Positions 51,758 through 61,499 of a stretch of 64,000 nucleotides of DNA are shown piece after piece (position 1 is the first letter of the stretch; each line of letters starts with the position of its first letter). This DNA is from Paenibacillus sp. UNC451MF. Lineage in GTDB: Bacteria; Bacillota; Bacilli; Paenibacillales; NBRC-103111. Where the stretch lies: NCBI RefSeq assembly GCF_000686845.1, contig NZ_JMLS01000026.1, forward strand, positions 1-64,000. The letters are read 5' to 3'. The notes under the pieces are model-generated. The model made no database searches. It saw only the letters and a program-made list of their open reading frames with translations, and was not told the origin of the DNA. A program made the translations under genes and the position numbers.

Positions 51758-51957
51758 TTAATATTCGTTACGTGTAATATATACAGTATGAATGAGGTCG
51801 GCTTGAAGACAATGGGGAATATAGGCGGTGGAGTGTCCTCCGGTTTTCTCACCTTCGAGCTGTACCTCTTTCTGCTTAGAGAGACTTTGTATGTAAGACC
51901 ACGAAATAGCGACAAAGACCGTTTTCTTGCGAAAACTCCTAAGAGGTGATTAGGCTC

Positions 51958-53508
51958 ATGAGAAAAATTTATATTTTCGATACAACACTGCGGGACGGCG
52001 AGCAATCGCCAGGCGTGAACTTGAACATGCAGGAGAAAGTTGAAATCGCTCTGCAATTGGAAAAGCTCGGCATCGACCGTATCGAAGCGGGATTTCCTGC
52101 GGCGTCTCCTGGGGACTTGGCAGGTGTGAATGCAGTAGCAAGAGCGGTTAAAAATGCTTCCATAATCGGCTTGGCTCGTTCTAGGGAGCAGGATCTGGAT
52201 GCTGTGCATGAAGCATTAAAAGGCGCACAGGATCCATGTGTGCATTTGTTCCTGGCTACATCGCCGATCCACCGCAAGCACAAGCTGCGCATGGAGAAGC
52301 ATCAAGTGCTGGAAACGGCTGAAGCGGCTATCCGTTATGCAAGAAAGTATTTCGACAAAGTCGAGTTCTCGCCGGAGGATGCTGGACGTACCGAGCTGGA
52401 TTTCCTTTGTGAAGTGACGGCAATGGCTATTCGTGCGGGAGCTACTGTGGTCAACATCCCGGATACAGTAGGCTACTTGACGCCGTATGAATACGGCAAT
52501 ATTTTCAAAACGTTGAAAGAGAATGTGCCGGGCATCGAGAAAATCCAGTTGAGCGCACATTGTCATGACGATTTGGGAATGGCAACAGCTAATGCGCTTG
52601 CGGCCGTATTGAACGGTGCAGACCAAATCGAGGGAACCATCAATGGTATCGGTGAAAGAGCGGGTAACACTTCGCTTGAGGAAGTGGCTATGGCTCTTGA
52701 AACGCGTCAGGAGTTTTTCCAAGCTAAGACATCGCTCGTACTGAATGAGATTGCTCGTACAAGCCGTTTGGTCAGCAAGCTAACAGGTATGGTCGTACCA
52801 GGCAATAAAGCGATTGTAGGGGCGAATGCCTTCGCGCATGAATCCGGTATCCACCAGGATGGCATGCTTAAGGAAAAAACAACCTATGAAATCATGTCGC
52901 CAGAAACGATCGGGTTGAAGGAAAGCAAACTTGTTATGGGTAAGCATTCCGGACGTCATGCGTTCCGCGAGAAACTGATCGATCTCGGTTATGAATTGGG
53001 CGATGAGCAGGTGAACGCAGCTTTCGCCAAGTTCAAAGATCTGGCTGATAAGAAGAAGGACGTTAGCGATGAGGATATCCGCGCGCTGATCGAAGAAAAG
53101 CTGATCGAAACGCCGGAAGTATTCGTGCTCGATAATCTCCAGCTGTCCTACGGAAATCAATCCGTTCCTACCGCCACGATTCGTGTAAAAGTGATCGAAG
53201 GTGGTTCTGCGGAAGAAGCCGCTGTAGGCAACGGCTCTGTCGATGCGATTTTCAACGCGATTGATAAAGTGACTAAAGAAGAGGTTGAGCTGGAAGACTA
53301 CTCGATCAAATCGGTTACCCAGGGCAAGGATGCCCTTGGTGAAGTTCACGTTGTTATGCGTCAAGGAGATTACTCCGTTCAGGGCCGCGGCGTCAGCACG
53401 GACATCCTGGAAGCGAGCGCTAAGGCTTATATTGATGCCGTTAACCGGTTGATCGATAAACGGAAAGCGCCTGCCCGCAGCAAACGGGATAATGTGTCTT
53501 TGATCTAA
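51958..53508 (+). CDS. leuA: 2-isopropylmalate synthase
   Basis: LeuA condenses acetyl-CoA with 2-oxoisovalerate, the first committed step to leucine. The 516-residue product has [48 protein letters not shown] and the C-terminal LeuA allosteric domain (about 390-510) for leucine inhibition. Start ATG 51958 follows GAGGTGATTAGG. The 200-nt gap from ilvC has a weak GGAG/CTCC hairpin. Confidence 0.97.
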   Translation: MRKIYIFDTTLRDGEQSPGVNLNMQEKVEIALQLEKLGIDRIEAGFPAASPGDLAGVNAVARAVKNASIIGLARSREQDLDAVHEALKGAQDPCVHLFLATSPIHRKHKLRMEKHQVLETAEAAIRYARKYFDKVEFSPEDAGRTELDFLCEVTAMAIRAGATVVNIPDTVGYLTPYEYGNIFKTLKENVPGIEKIQLSAHCHDDLGMATANALAAVLNGADQIEGTINGIGERAGNTSLEEVAMALETRQEFFQAKTSLVLNEIARTSRLVSKLTGMVVPGNKAIVGANAFAHESGIHQDGMLKEKTTYEIMSPETIGLKESKLVMGKHSGRHAFREKLIDLGYELGDEQVNAAFAKFKDLADKKKDVSDEDIRALIEEKLIETPEVFVLDNLQLSYGNQSVPTATIRVKVIEGGSAEEAAVGNGSVDAIFNAIDKVTKEEVELEDYSIKSVTQGKDALGEVHVVMRQGDYSVQGRGVSTDILEASAKAYIDAVNRLIDKRKAPARSKRDNVSLI

Positions 53509-53534
53509 ACACGTTTTGAATAAGTAAGGCTGAT

Positions 53535-53579
53535 ACACCCCTATGCTTTGCCTCCGGGCATTGAATAAGGGGTGTTTTG
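53535..53579 (+). terminator. Terminator after leuA
   Basis: ACACCCCTA pairs with TAAGGGGTGT, followed by TTTTGG. Confidence 0.75.
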
Positions 53580-53694
53580 GCATGCCGTATAGATGTCCTA
53601 CCTAGGGAGATGCCCTATTCCTCTAAAAGCCCACTCGTTCCTTAGCCATTTGTCATAAGATACATCAGTTCCTTAAGAAGGGAGGATGGGAGCT

Positions 53695-53829
53695 ATGGGA
53701 TTCGGTTTAGGAGGAGTAGGTTGCGGTTGCGGCGTAGGAACAGGAGTAGGCGGTGTCTTTACTAGCACGGGTGTTATCCTGGTACTGTTCATCTTGTTGG
53801 TTATCATCTTAAGATCATGTCTCATCTAA
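53695..53829 (+). CDS. YjcZ/SscA-like small Gly-rich membrane protein, 44 residues
   Basis: ATG 53695 to TAA 53827-53829. The product starts MGFGLGGVGCGCGVGTGVGG and ends with one hydrophobic helix, VILVLFILLVIILRSCLI. Tiny Gly-rich proteins with a VLFILLVII-type helix are known spore-associated proteins in Bacillales (YjcZ, SscA). GGGAGGATGGGAG lies just upstream. Expression during sporulation is inference; I see no clear sigma-K or sigma-G box. Confidence 0.75.
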   Translation: MGFGLGGVGCGCGVGTGVGGVFTSTGVILVLFILLVIILRSCLI

Positions 53830-53883
53830 TTAAACAAAGAGAGCCTTCTTGAAATATGCTTTTAAGATGCAGCATTTAAAAAT

Positions 53884-53919
53884 AGGAAAAACAGCCCTCC
53901 AGATATAACTGGAGGGCTG
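53884..53919 (-). terminator. Terminator of the aminotransferase gene
   Basis: Minus strand AGCCCTCCAG pairs with CTGGAGGGCT, then TGTTTTTCC. Confidence 0.88.
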
Positions 53920-53944
53920 CCGCTACATGGGGATGGGCTGTGGA

Positions 53945-55129
53945 TTACAGTACTTTACGAATCGCACGGTTCAAACGCTCGATTCCTTCGATCATCTGTT
54001 CGGTATCCGTGTGAGTGAAATTCAAACGCATGGTATTGTGCTGAGGCTCATCGGCGTAGAAGCTGACACCGGGCACGAAGGCTACCTCTTCTTCTACGGC
54101 CAGCTTCAGCAGCTGCTCCGTATTTATGTGTTCGGGAAGCTCCAGCCAGATGAACATGCCGCCTTTAGGTTCAATCCAGTGGGTGTCAGGCCAATTTTGC
54201 TGCTCCAGCAGCTCTACCATTTGACGCATCCGTTTCTCGTATTCGCTGCGTACCAGATCGATGTGCCCGTAAATATCGAAATTCAAGAACAGCTGGTGCA
54301 GCGCTTGCTGGTCCATGGAGCTCGAGTGCAGGTCGGCAGCCTGCTTCGCTCGCGTCATGTGACGGATTACTGAAGGATCCCCGATAGCCCAGCCTGTACG
54401 AAGAGCGGGAGCTACGATTTTGGAGAACGTGCTTGTATACACAACGCAGCCGTTCGGATGCTCGTCCAAAGAGAAGAGCGAAGGCAAGGCATCGCCACCG
54501 CCAAAACGCAATTCACCATAAGGGTCGTCTTCAAGAATGAGGACATTGCTTCGTTTGCAAATGTCCAGAGTGCTTTTTCGACGTTCCAAGCTCCAAGCTT
54601 TACCTGATGGATTGGAGAACGTAGGGATCACGTAGATCAGTTTGGGATTATATTGTTGAATTTTATGTTCAAGATCGGATAGATTCATACCATCCGCGTC
54701 ACAATCGACGGAGACGATGCGCGCCTTACGGGATTGGAAGATTTGAAGAGCAGCCAGATATGTTGGACGCTCTACTAAGATAACGTCGCCTGGGTCAACA
54801 TAAACTCGTGTTAATAGGTCTATTGCTTGCTGGGAGCCTGTCGTGAGCAGCATGTCATCGATGCCGACGTGAATCTGCTTGCGCTTCAAGTGCTGGCTAA
54901 TACTTTCTCGAAGTGGGGTGAAGCCTTCGGTTAAGCCGTACTGCAGTACTTGCTTTCCTTCGTCAAACACGCGTGAGAAAGCTTCCCTTACCGCCGCAAT
55001 GGGAAAATACTGCTCGTTAGGGAGTCCTCCGGCGAGGGAAATGATAGACTTGCCTTGAGTCAGTTTCAAAATTTCCCTAACGGCCGAAGATTTGAAGCTT
55101 TCCGTTGTATCGGAGAATCGATAATGCAT
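53945..55129 (-). CDS. PLP-dependent fold-type I aminotransferase (LysN/2-aminoadipate type)
   Basis: The 394-residue product has SLAGGLPNEQYFP at the N-terminus, GLTEGFTPLRESISQHL, TGSQQAIDLLTRVYVDPGD, YVIPTFSNPSG, EDDPYGELRF and the PLP lysine in TSTFSKIVAPALRTGW. This is the MocR-catalytic/LysN branch, which handles 2-aminoadipate, branched-chain or aromatic amino acids. Its place between leuA and leuB, opposite in direction, suggests a role in branched-chain amino acid metabolism, but the substrate cannot be read from the sequence. Confidence 0.9.
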   Translation of the reverse strand: MHYRFSDTTESFKSSAVREILKLTQGKSIISLAGGLPNEQYFPIAAVREAFSRVFDEGKQVLQYGLTEGFTPLRESISQHLKRKQIHVGIDDMLLTTGSQQAIDLLTRVYVDPGDVILVERPTYLAALQIFQSRKARIVSVDCDADGMNLSDLEHKIQQYNPKLIYVIPTFSNPSGKAWSLERRKSTLDICKRSNVLILEDDPYGELRFGGGDALPSLFSLDEHPNGCVVYTSTFSKIVAPALRTGWAIGDPSVIRHMTRAKQAADLHSSSMDQQALHQLFLNFDIYGHIDLVRSEYEKRMRQMVELLEQQNWPDTHWIEPKGGMFIWLELPEHINTEQLLKLAVEEEVAFVPGVSFYADEPQHNTMRLNFTHTDTEQMIEGIERLNRAIRKVL

Positions 55130-55357
55130 ACATAAGCTCCTTTGCCCAATGACATTTTAATATTTTTATGTATTGTAATCCTTTGGAAGTTGTATGACAA
55201 CACTTTTTGACGAATAGGGACTGCTATTAGCAACTAGCGATGAACTAGAATTTCAACTATAGGTAATTCCTATTACGATGATAGCTTTTATATCTTTGTC
55301 ATAGGGGGCTAAATATGGTACAAAGAATATAATACTTAAAGTGTAGGAGTGAACCTA

Positions 55358-56437
55358 ATGGCAGACGTTAAAAAAATCGCTGTAATCGCAGGGGACGGTA
55401 TCGGACCCGAGGTTGTAGCTGAAGCAGAAAAAGTATTGAAAAAGACAGAAGAGGTTTTCGGATACCGTTTTGAAACTGAGCATGGCTTGTTCGGCGGAAT
55501 CGCTATTGATGAGAAAGGTACTCCGCTTCCTCAAGAAACGTTAGATATGTGTAAAAATTCCGACGCTGTACTGTTAGGTGCAGTAGGCGGACCTAAATGG
55601 GACAACAACTCCAAAGAGCTTCGTCCAGAAACCGGACTTCTTGGAATCCGTAAAGCGTTGGGCTTATTCTCCAACATTCGTCCAGCGGTTATTTTTGACT
55701 GCTTGAAAGATGCTTCCACATTGAAGCCGGAAGTATTGGAAGGTACTGACCTGATCGTTGTTCGTGAATTGACAGGCGGTATTTACTTCGGTGAGAAATT
55801 CCGTCGCGAGAGCGCAAACGGACAAGAAGCGGTAGATACTTGCGCATATAACGTGCAAGAAATTGAGCGCATCGTGCGTCAAGCTTTTGAAATTGCACAA
55901 ACACGCAGCAAAAAGCTGGCTTCCGTAGACAAAGCGAACGTTCTTGAAACTTCCCGTCTGTGGAGAGAAACAGTTAACCGCATCGCTCCTGACTATCCGG
56001 ATGTTGAACTGGAGCACGTATTGGTCGACAACTGCGCTATGCAATTGCTGCGTCGTCCATCCAGCTTTGATGTTATCGTAACTGAGAATATGTTCGGAGA
56101 TATCTTGAGTGATGAAGCTGCCATGTTGACTGGATCTATCGGCATGCTGTCCTCCGCATCTCTTGGCGAAGGCTCATTCGGATTGTACGAGCCGGTACAC
56201 GGTTCCGCTCCTGATATCGCTGGCCAAGGCGTAGCGAATCCAATCGCAACGATTCTTTCCGTAGCTTTGATGTTCCGTTTGACTTTCGGCTATCACGATG
56301 CTGCAGAAGCTATTGAGCGTGCAGTGAAAGAAGTTCTTGACGCAGGACATCGCACAGGCGATATCGCAGTAGACAAGAGCAAGGCTATCGGAACTACAGC
56401 TATGGGCGATCTGATCGTTAATGCTATCCGTAAATAA
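55358..56437 (+). CDS. leuB: 3-isopropylmalate dehydrogenase
   Basis: LeuB oxidises and decarboxylates 3-isopropylmalate with NAD. The 359-residue product has [61 protein letters not shown] in part and [12 protein letters not shown] plus [18 protein letters not shown]. Start ATG 55358 follows AGGAG by 9 nt. leuC and leuD, which make its substrate, are not in the window. Upstream 219 nt contain TATAAT at about 55325 without a good -35. Confidence 0.97.
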   Translation: MADVKKIAVIAGDGIGPEVVAEAEKVLKKTEEVFGYRFETEHGLFGGIAIDEKGTPLPQETLDMCKNSDAVLLGAVGGPKWDNNSKELRPETGLLGIRKALGLFSNIRPAVIFDCLKDASTLKPEVLEGTDLIVVRELTGGIYFGEKFRRESANGQEAVDTCAYNVQEIERIVRQAFEIAQTRSKKLASVDKANVLETSRLWRETVNRIAPDYPDVELEHVLVDNCAMQLLRRPSSFDVIVTENMFGDILSDEAAMLTGSIGMLSSASLGEGSFGLYEPVHGSAPDIAGQGVANPIATILSVALMFRLTFGYHDAAEAIERAVKEVLDAGHRTGDIAVDKSKAIGTTAMGDLIVNAIRK

Positions 56438-56616
56438 GAGATTGTAAAGCACTCGGTGGACAAGCCCTAGAATCGGATGACGATTCCGCTGTGGACTTGT
56501 TACCGAGGTTTGCATTCGAATAGTTTCATCACAGTGAAGACTCTTCCATCTGCAGGGGATGGTTAAGGGTCTTCATTGCTCATGAGGCTAAATACGGCTT
56601 ATGAATTTGTGACAAA
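56438..56616. other. Hairpins after leuB
   Basis: ACTCGGTgGACAAG pairs with CTTGTtACCGAGg (56451-56512), with GAATCG/CGATTC inside. A second stem AAGACTCTTCCATC/GATGGTTAAGGGTCTT lies at about 56538-56575. T runs are poor, so termination is uncertain. Confidence 0.45.
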
Positions 56617-56631
56617 TTATAATGATTATTA
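56617..56631 (+). promoter_or_regulatory. PerR box
   Basis: TTATAATGATTATTA matches the PerR consensus TTATAATnATTATAA at 14 of 15 positions. It lies 20 nt before the -35 of the peroxiredoxin promoter. Confidence 0.75.
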
Positions 56632-56650
56632 ATTAGTAATTATTTTAATC

Positions 56651-56679
56651 TTGACATTCATTATGGCGGATGTTACGAT
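56651..56679 (+). promoter_or_regulatory. Sigma-A promoter of the peroxiredoxin gene
   Basis: TTGACA (56651-56656), 17-nt spacer, TACGAT (56674-56679) preceded by TG. Confidence 0.78.
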
Positions 56680-56720
56680 TTTACATGTAAAATACAAGCA
56701 CTAAGGGAGGACATTATCAG

Positions 56721-57269
56721 ATGGCAGAACGTTTGGTAGGTAAACAAGCTCCAGATTTCACAATGGAAACAGCAGCAGGTAACGGCCAAGATTTTGGTAA
56801 AGTATCTTTGTCCGATTACAAAGGTAAATGGTTGGTATTGTTCTTCTATCCACTAGATTTTACTTTTGTATGCCCAACAGAAATCACTGCTTTGAGCGAA
56901 GCATATGCTGATTTCCAAAAGCTGAACGCTGATGTTCTTGGCGTATCCACGGACAGCATTCATTCCCACCGTGCATGGATCAACACTGCAGTTGATGCTA
57001 ACGGCTTGGGCAAGCTGAACTTCCCATTGGGTTCCGACTTGACTAAAAAAGTAGCTCGCGATTATGGCGTTTTGATCGAAGAAGAAGGTATCGCGCTTCG
57101 TGGTTTGTTCATCATCAATCCAGAAGGCGAATTGAAATATCAAGTGGTCAACCACAACGATGTAGGCCGCAGCGTAGAAGAAACTTTCCGCGTGCTGGAA
57201 GCATTGCAATCCGGCGGTCTGTGCCCAATGAACTGGAAAAAAGGCGACAAGCACCTGGTTGCGAAATAA
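56721..57269 (+). CDS. Typical 2-Cys peroxiredoxin (YkuU-like)
   Basis: The enzyme reduces hydrogen and organic peroxides by two cysteines. The 182-residue product has the peroxidatic Cys in FYPLDFTFVCPTEITAL (C about 53) and the resolving Cys in GGLCPMNWKKG near the end, so it is a typical dimeric 2-Cys type, closer to YkuU/TsaA than to AhpC with AhpF. No ahpF is adjacent. Start ATG 56721 follows GGGAGG. The PerR-like box upstream predicts peroxide induction. Confidence 0.93.
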   Translation: MAERLVGKQAPDFTMETAAGNGQDFGKVSLSDYKGKWLVLFFYPLDFTFVCPTEITALSEAYADFQKLNADVLGVSTDSIHSHRAWINTAVDANGLGKLNFPLGSDLTKKVARDYGVLIEEEGIALRGLFIINPEGELKYQVVNHNDVGRSVEETFRVLEALQSGGLCPMNWKKGDKHLVAK

Positions 57270-57303
57270 TATCCGATCATTCGGTTCTTGGACTTCCTAT
57301 TTC

Positions 57304-57350
57304 AAAAAATCCCTCTGGTCTGCTATACTGCAGCTAGAGGGATTTTTATT
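57304..57350 (+). terminator. Terminator after the peroxiredoxin gene
   Basis: AAAAAATCCCTCT (57304-57316) pairs with AGAGGGATTTTT (57336-57347). Confidence 0.92.
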
Positions 57351-57373
57351 TGTAAGACAGGAGGACGTGGCAA

Positions 57374-57757
57374 GTGGAAGTATTGGATAACTTGAAATAC
57401 AGCGAAAATCATGAATGGGTTCGTATAGAAGGCAATCGAGCCGTTATCGGGATGACCGATTTTGCCCAAGAAGAGCTTGGAATGATAGTATTTGCTGAGC
57501 TCCCAGAGGTCGGTGATACATTGAAAGCAGGCGAACCGTTCGGCAGCATGGAATCCGTGAAGACGGTATCCGAGATGTATGCTCCGGTATCAGGCAAAGT
57601 GATCGATATTAACCGTAAGCTGCAGGATAATCCGGGCGTTATCAATCTATCTCCGTATGAGGGTGGATGGATGATTGTGGTGGAAGTTGCAGATCCCGCG
57701 GAGCTAGACAACCTATGGGATGCTGCCAAATACGAAGCAACCTATGGACACGAATAA
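57374..57757 (+). CDS. gcvH: Glycine cleavage system H protein
   Basis: The 127-residue lipoyl carrier of the glycine cleavage complex; in Bacillales it is also the relay for lipoate transfer to other complexes. The lipoyl lysine is in [19 protein letters not shown] (K about 63). Start GTG 57374 follows AGGAGG by 9 nt. The rest of the gcv genes are not here, as is usual for Bacillus. Confidence 0.95.
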   Translation: MEVLDNLKYSENHEWVRIEGNRAVIGMTDFAQEELGMIVFAELPEVGDTLKAGEPFGSMESVKTVSEMYAPVSGKVIDINRKLQDNPGVINLSPYEGGWMIVVEVADPAELDNLWDAAKYEATYGHE

Positions 57758-57764
57758 AAACAGC

Positions 57765-57812
57765 AAGCTCTCCTCAACTAACGCTTCGGCTTAGGGATGA
57801 GGAGAGCTTTTT
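57765..57812 (+). terminator. Terminator after gcvH
   Basis: AAGCTCTCCTCA (57765-57776) pairs with TGAGGAGAGCTTTTTC. Confidence 0.92.
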
Positions 57813-57865
57813 CATTTTGTGTGGATGCCTATTTATATGTAATGGAAGCACCTCATATTTACAAC

Positions 57866-57883
57866 GTAACAGTGTTATGTTAC
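57866..57883 (+). promoter_or_regulatory. Palindrome GTAACA-N6-TGTTAC before the bactofilin gene
   Basis: GTAACAGTGTTATGTTAC, 18 bp, about 180 nt upstream of the bactofilin start; a further GTTACA half site lies near 57914. It looks like a repressor operator; the regulator is unknown. Confidence 0.45.
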
Positions 57884-58065
57884 ACTTAAAACATTGATGG
57901 GTTATATTTATTGTTACATCTAATATCAAGCTTTCTCAATCTAATAATCGAAGCTCATATAAACTTGAATTCAGAATATCGAAACATTGTTTCGTTGCAT
58001 AAGCAGCATAATGAGATAGCGATAATATTGAAATAATAGGAATATTCAATGATGGAGGGAATCGG

Positions 58066-58791
58066 ATGGAACAGCACAAAGAGCAGGATTTGGTTATTGC
58101 GGGCAGCGGATCCTCTGGAGGTGGCAGCTTCCGGAACGTCAAGATTGATGGCTTTGGCAACCTATTGAGCGATACAGATTGCATGGATTTCGAGATCAAT
58201 GGTAAGGGTGGAGTAAAGGGACATTTGTATGCTAAAGCTGCTGCTATTAGCGGGTCTTGCCATATTGACGGGAATGTGGAGGTAGAGAAGTTCAAGGTCA
58301 GCGGTGAAGTCAAGGTTGACGGTGACCTCACTTATGGAGAGCTGGAATGCAGCGGCTCAACCCGTGTTAAGGGAAGCGTAACAGGTGACCATGTTCGTGT
58401 CGAGGGAGGCTTTCATATAGACGGGGACAGCGAAGCGGAGACATTTACGGTGCAGGGAGTTTTCCAAATCGGCGGGTTATTGAATGCCGGCAATGTCGAT
58501 ATTACGATGTACGGTCCTTGCCGTGCTCAAGAGATTGGCGGAGAGAAGATTACGGTACGCAGGAGCGGACTGAAGTCGCTGCTGAACCCTTTTCTGCCTA
58601 AATTCGTAGCTAAGCAGCTGACAGTCGATACTATCGAGGGTGACGAGATTGAATTGGAGTATACGACAGCCAAAATGGTGCGCGGCAGCCGCATTACGAT
58701 AGGCCCGGGTTGTATCATCGACAGAGTCGAGTACAAGCAAGCTTTTCATCCCGATAAGAGCGCGAAGATTCAGGATGCCAAGCAAATATAA
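58066..58791 (+). CDS. Bactofilin-like polymer-forming protein
   Basis: The 241-residue product is built of short, regular beta turns (GGVKGHLYAKAAAISGSCHI, GNVEVEKFKVSGEVKVDGDL) typical of the right-handed beta-helix bactofilin fold, with a second half that includes GGEKITVRRSGLKSLL and closing strands. Bactofilins polymerise without nucleotide and act as scaffolds; the BacE/BacF pair in B. subtilis is needed for motility. Only one copy is present here. Start ATG 58066 follows GGAGGGA. Confidence 0.8.
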   Translation: MEQHKEQDLVIAGSGSSGGGSFRNVKIDGFGNLLSDTDCMDFEINGKGGVKGHLYAKAAAISGSCHIDGNVEVEKFKVSGEVKVDGDLTYGELECSGSTRVKGSVTGDHVRVEGGFHIDGDSEAETFTVQGVFQIGGLLNAGNVDITMYGPCRAQEIGGEKITVRRSGLKSLLNPFLPKFVAKQLTVDTIEGDEIELEYTTAKMVRGSRITIGPGCIIDRVEYKQAFHPDKSAKIQDAKQI

Positions 58792-58810
58792 TGGAATGGT
58801 TCCTCAAAGC

Positions 58811-58866
58811 CTAATAAAGCCTGGACTCACCGTAACCTAAGGTTATGATGAGTCCAGGCTTTATTC
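58811..58866 (+). terminator. Bidirectional terminator
   Basis: AATAAAGCCTGGACTCA (58813-58829) pairs with TGAGTCCAGGCTTTATT (58849-58865) between convergent genes. Confidence 0.9.
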
Positions 58867-58897
58867 TTCATCCTATGAATGGATGCTTCAAGCAAGG

Positions 58898-60868
58898 CTA
58901 CCCTTTAAGCTTCTTATATTTCTCCATGTATTTCACAACCGTAAGTACGTAGGTTGCATGCGACCAGGTCAGTGGGGCTACGGACACAGGACTGCCGTCG
59001 AACGGATCAAGCTGCTCTGGTAAAATGCTGCTTTCCATCGCATGCTTCACTACCCACTCCAATGTACGGCGAGGCGCCTCAAGCTCAGCCACTGTCTTGG
59101 CATATTCGATTTCCCACTCTGCAATCCAGAGCGTACAAATGATCCATGGATTCCCAGGGATGTTCTCAATGTCCGATGAACGCTGGAAGTAATAGTCGTG
59201 GTAATACCGCGCTACGCCGCCGATATCGGTCTTAATGGTCAGACGATCTCGATTCGTCTGCATAGTACGAACGACACGGTCATCGTCAGCTGGAAGTACG
59301 CCAAATTCGAAAATGCCATATACACTGCTTTCGATGGTTCGGTCCTTGACCCATTCTCCATTCTCCAAGTAGAGGCCTCGCACAAAGCGCTGCTCTTCCT
59401 CATCCCACAGATGCTTTAACATTCCGGCTTTGATTCTCTCAGCCGTATGCTTGTACCTGCTGCTGCGCTCTTCATCGCCGAACAGACTGCAGAAATTTGC
59501 GGCAGCAATCAGCCCTCCGTAAACCGCTGACGCTGTGAACGTATAGATGCCATAGCGTTCCTCCCATAAATCGTAGCTCGGTTTCGGGAGGTTCAAATCC
59601 TGATCGATATAAGTGGACATGAAGCGGGCCGCTCGGCGAATTAAGGTACGATATAAAGACTGTGGAAGCTCGATAACGCCATGCTTCAGAAAGTCCTGCC
59701 ATAATGCGAACAATACTAGTGCCGTCTCGTCTTCTTGAATAGGCAGCTGCGTCTTGCCGGCATGAATATAAGGATGCCAGCTGGAGCCCACCGTGCCGTC
59801 GGGATTGTACTTATGATGCAGATAGCCCTCCGGAGACAGCACGTTAGCACAGAAGTGGAAGAATGGCGTAATCATGCCTTGGTAGCCGGCCATGGACATG
59901 GCATATGCGATCAGCGCGCCGTCACGCGGCCACATATAGCTGTAATGATCGCGGTTGCTCTGCATGATATCCGAGTCATTAGCAGCAATAATCGCCCCGT
60001 TGACGTCCGTCTGCGTACGTACGATCAGTAGGCTCTGCTTGTAAAGCTGGATGACCTCCGGACTCAGGTCGCCGTAATCCCGTTCAGATTTGTTAACCCA
60101 ACGCTGCCAATATACTTTAATGCGGTCGAGCAGCTTGCCGGGATGGCTTTCTTTAACGTAGGCGTCGAGCTTCTTGACTTCCTCTAAATCTTTGCCTGCC
60201 GACATCCAGTAGTACATGGTTTCATCCGCATGAGGCGGCACATGCAGACGGAAGCTGATCGTGCTATCGACGGAGCCTTGAGCGATGGCATTGCCCATGA
60301 GATGGCCGTCCTCGGCATCCCTCCAAGTGCCTTCAGCATTATAGAAGCGCTTCACACCAGTGGTGTACTGGTAAATGCCTTCAGGCCCCGTGCTGCCGCT
60401 GAACATGAAATATTTATCTTTTTTATAATGAAATACAGTATTGTTGACCGGATAATAAGCGGCTGTATCGCCGACTTCGGTTTCATTAATGACGAGATCC
60501 TGGTTAAAAAACATCCGTACCTCGCGGACGGTGTCCCATTGATTGTGGATCTGCACTCTTTTTAAATAAATGTCGTCCCGTTGATGGACTCCGTCATTAA
60601 TTAGCAGTGAGATCCCTAGACGAGCATTCTCTGCGGTTACTTCGGTAATCAGCGAATCCTCTGCGTAAGCAAGTCGGAAATCCCACTCCGGATCATTCAA
60701 CCAAGAGAAGGCACCGTCGACCCACAAGCCGATTCTGCACTGATAACCTCCGATGTGGTTTAATTGCCCTACATAGGGATAATATAAATCTCTCATGTAC
60801 GTTTGACGGTCTAGGTTGATCAAAAACTTGCCGTTTCCGATGACTAAATGTCTTGGCAATCCACCCAC
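58898..60868 (-). CDS. Glycoside hydrolase family 15 (glucoamylase-like), cytoplasmic
   Basis: The ~655-residue product has the N-terminal beta-sandwich (about 1-250) and the alpha/alpha barrel (270-650) of bacterial GH15. Visible are QSNRDHYSYMWPRDGALIAYAM, LPIQEDETALVLFALW, YDLWEERYGIYTFTASA (the general acid region) and SILPEQLDPFDGSPVSVAPLTWSHA (base Glu). There is no signal peptide, so it may act on internal oligosaccharides or glycogen. The start is GTG 60868 or more likely TTG 60859, since AAAGGAT is about 10 nt before the TTG. Single gene with its own promoter at 60905-60933. Confidence 0.9.
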   Translation of the reverse strand: MGGLPRHLVIGNGKFLINLDRQTYMRDLYYPYVGQLNHIGGYQCRIGLWVDGAFSWLNDPEWDFRLAYAEDSLITEVTAENARLGISLLINDGVHQRDDIYLKRVQIHNQWDTVREVRMFFNQDLVINETEVGDTAAYYPVNNTVFHYKKDKYFMFSGSTGPEGIYQYTTGVKRFYNAEGTWRDAEDGHLMGNAIAQGSVDSTISFRLHVPPHADETMYYWMSAGKDLEEVKKLDAYVKESHPGKLLDRIKVYWQRWVNKSERDYGDLSPEVIQLYKQSLLIVRTQTDVNGAIIAANDSDIMQSNRDHYSYMWPRDGALIAYAMSMAGYQGMITPFFHFCANVLSPEGYLHHKYNPDGTVGSSWHPYIHAGKTQLPIQEDETALVLFALWQDFLKHGVIELPQSLYRTLIRRAARFMSTYIDQDLNLPKPSYDLWEERYGIYTFTASAVYGGLIAAANFCSLFGDEERSSRYKHTAERIKAGMLKHLWDEEEQRFVRGLYLENGEWVKDRTIESSVYGIFEFGVLPADDDRVVRTMQTNRDRLTIKTDIGGVARYYHDYYFQRSSDIENIPGNPWIICTLWIAEWEIEYAKTVAELEAPRRTLEWVVKHAMESSILPEQLDPFDGSPVSVAPLTWSHATYVLTVVKYMEKYKKLKG

Positions 60869-60904
60869 ATCCTTTATCTATCTGGAGTGTACTTCTTTTC
60901 AATT

Positions 60905-60933
60905 AGAGTACCTTTTTCTACCAAAGCGGTCAA
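60905..60933 (-). promoter_or_regulatory. Sigma-A promoter of the GH15 gene
   Basis: Minus strand TTGACC (60933-60928), 17-nt spacer, TACTCT (60910-60905). Confidence 0.6.
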
Positions 60934-61063
60934 TCCCGTTGCAGCGCGTGAAAACGGATTCCTCGGGATATTAGGAAAAATCTTTTAACAATAATGGCGG
61001 CTTCTCTAGTACTCTACTATTTCCTATATGGAGAGAACTATACTTACACGAGGGCTAATTGGC

Positions 61064-61095
61064 AAAAATAAATCTCCACCCGAAAGCGGAGATGG
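61064..61095 (-). terminator. Terminator after the KTSC-like gene
   Basis: Minus strand ATCTCC/GGAGAT with a loop, then TTATTTTT. A longer stem AACCCCGA/TCGGGGTT (61108-61170) lies before it. Confidence 0.7.
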
Positions 61096-61217
61096 GAAAA
61101 CCCCGAGAGCAGGAAGTTTGCGTTTTTCCATTCTGGCTGTTGACGAACTCCGGTCGGGGTTTGACTGAGGATGCTTTTGTAGTGCTGATTTTGTGGCTGC
61201 CTGCAATCAGAGCATCA

Positions 61218-61427
61218 TTAGGCTTGATGGGCGGTCTGCGGGACACGGGTCAAGCGCACCATGATGTCATAGGGGTTATCCGACTGCAGAAGTCTTTGCA
61301 CCTGATCCTCGTTGACTCCAGTACAAACCTGTGTCTGTCCCGTATGGTATTGGATGTGCATTTGCGCGGACTGATCGTCGTACTGCACGAAAGCGATTTG
61401 CTTGGATCCGATCGGAATGTACTTCAT
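61218..61427 (-). CDS. Small KTSC-like domain protein
   Basis: The 69-residue product MKYIPIGSKQIAFVQYDDQS... has the KTSC-like pattern of S-x-x-I-x-x-V-x-Y-D followed by a short strand and HTGQTQVCTGVNEDQVQRLLQSD. KTSC domains are small and found near nucleic-acid and phage genes in other contexts; no role is known here. Start ATG 61427 follows GAAGGGAGAG. The leader has a terminator-like hairpin at 61457-61499. Confidence 0.6.
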   Translation of the reverse strand: MKYIPIGSKQIAFVQYDDQSAQMHIQYHTGQTQVCTGVNEDQVQRLLQSDNPYDIMVRLTRVPQTAHQA

Positions 61428-61456
61428 GTGACTCTCTCCCTTCGGAAATGAGAATG

Positions 61457-61499
61457 AAAAATCCGTTGGCATAGCAAGAGCTGAGCCGCAACGGATTTT
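61457..61499 (-). terminator. Terminator-like hairpin in the leader of the KTSC-like gene
   Basis: Minus strand AAAATCCGTTG pairs with CAACGGATTTTT, 30 nt before the start codon. It may be an attenuator, or a terminator for minus-strand transcription from upstream. Confidence 0.6.
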
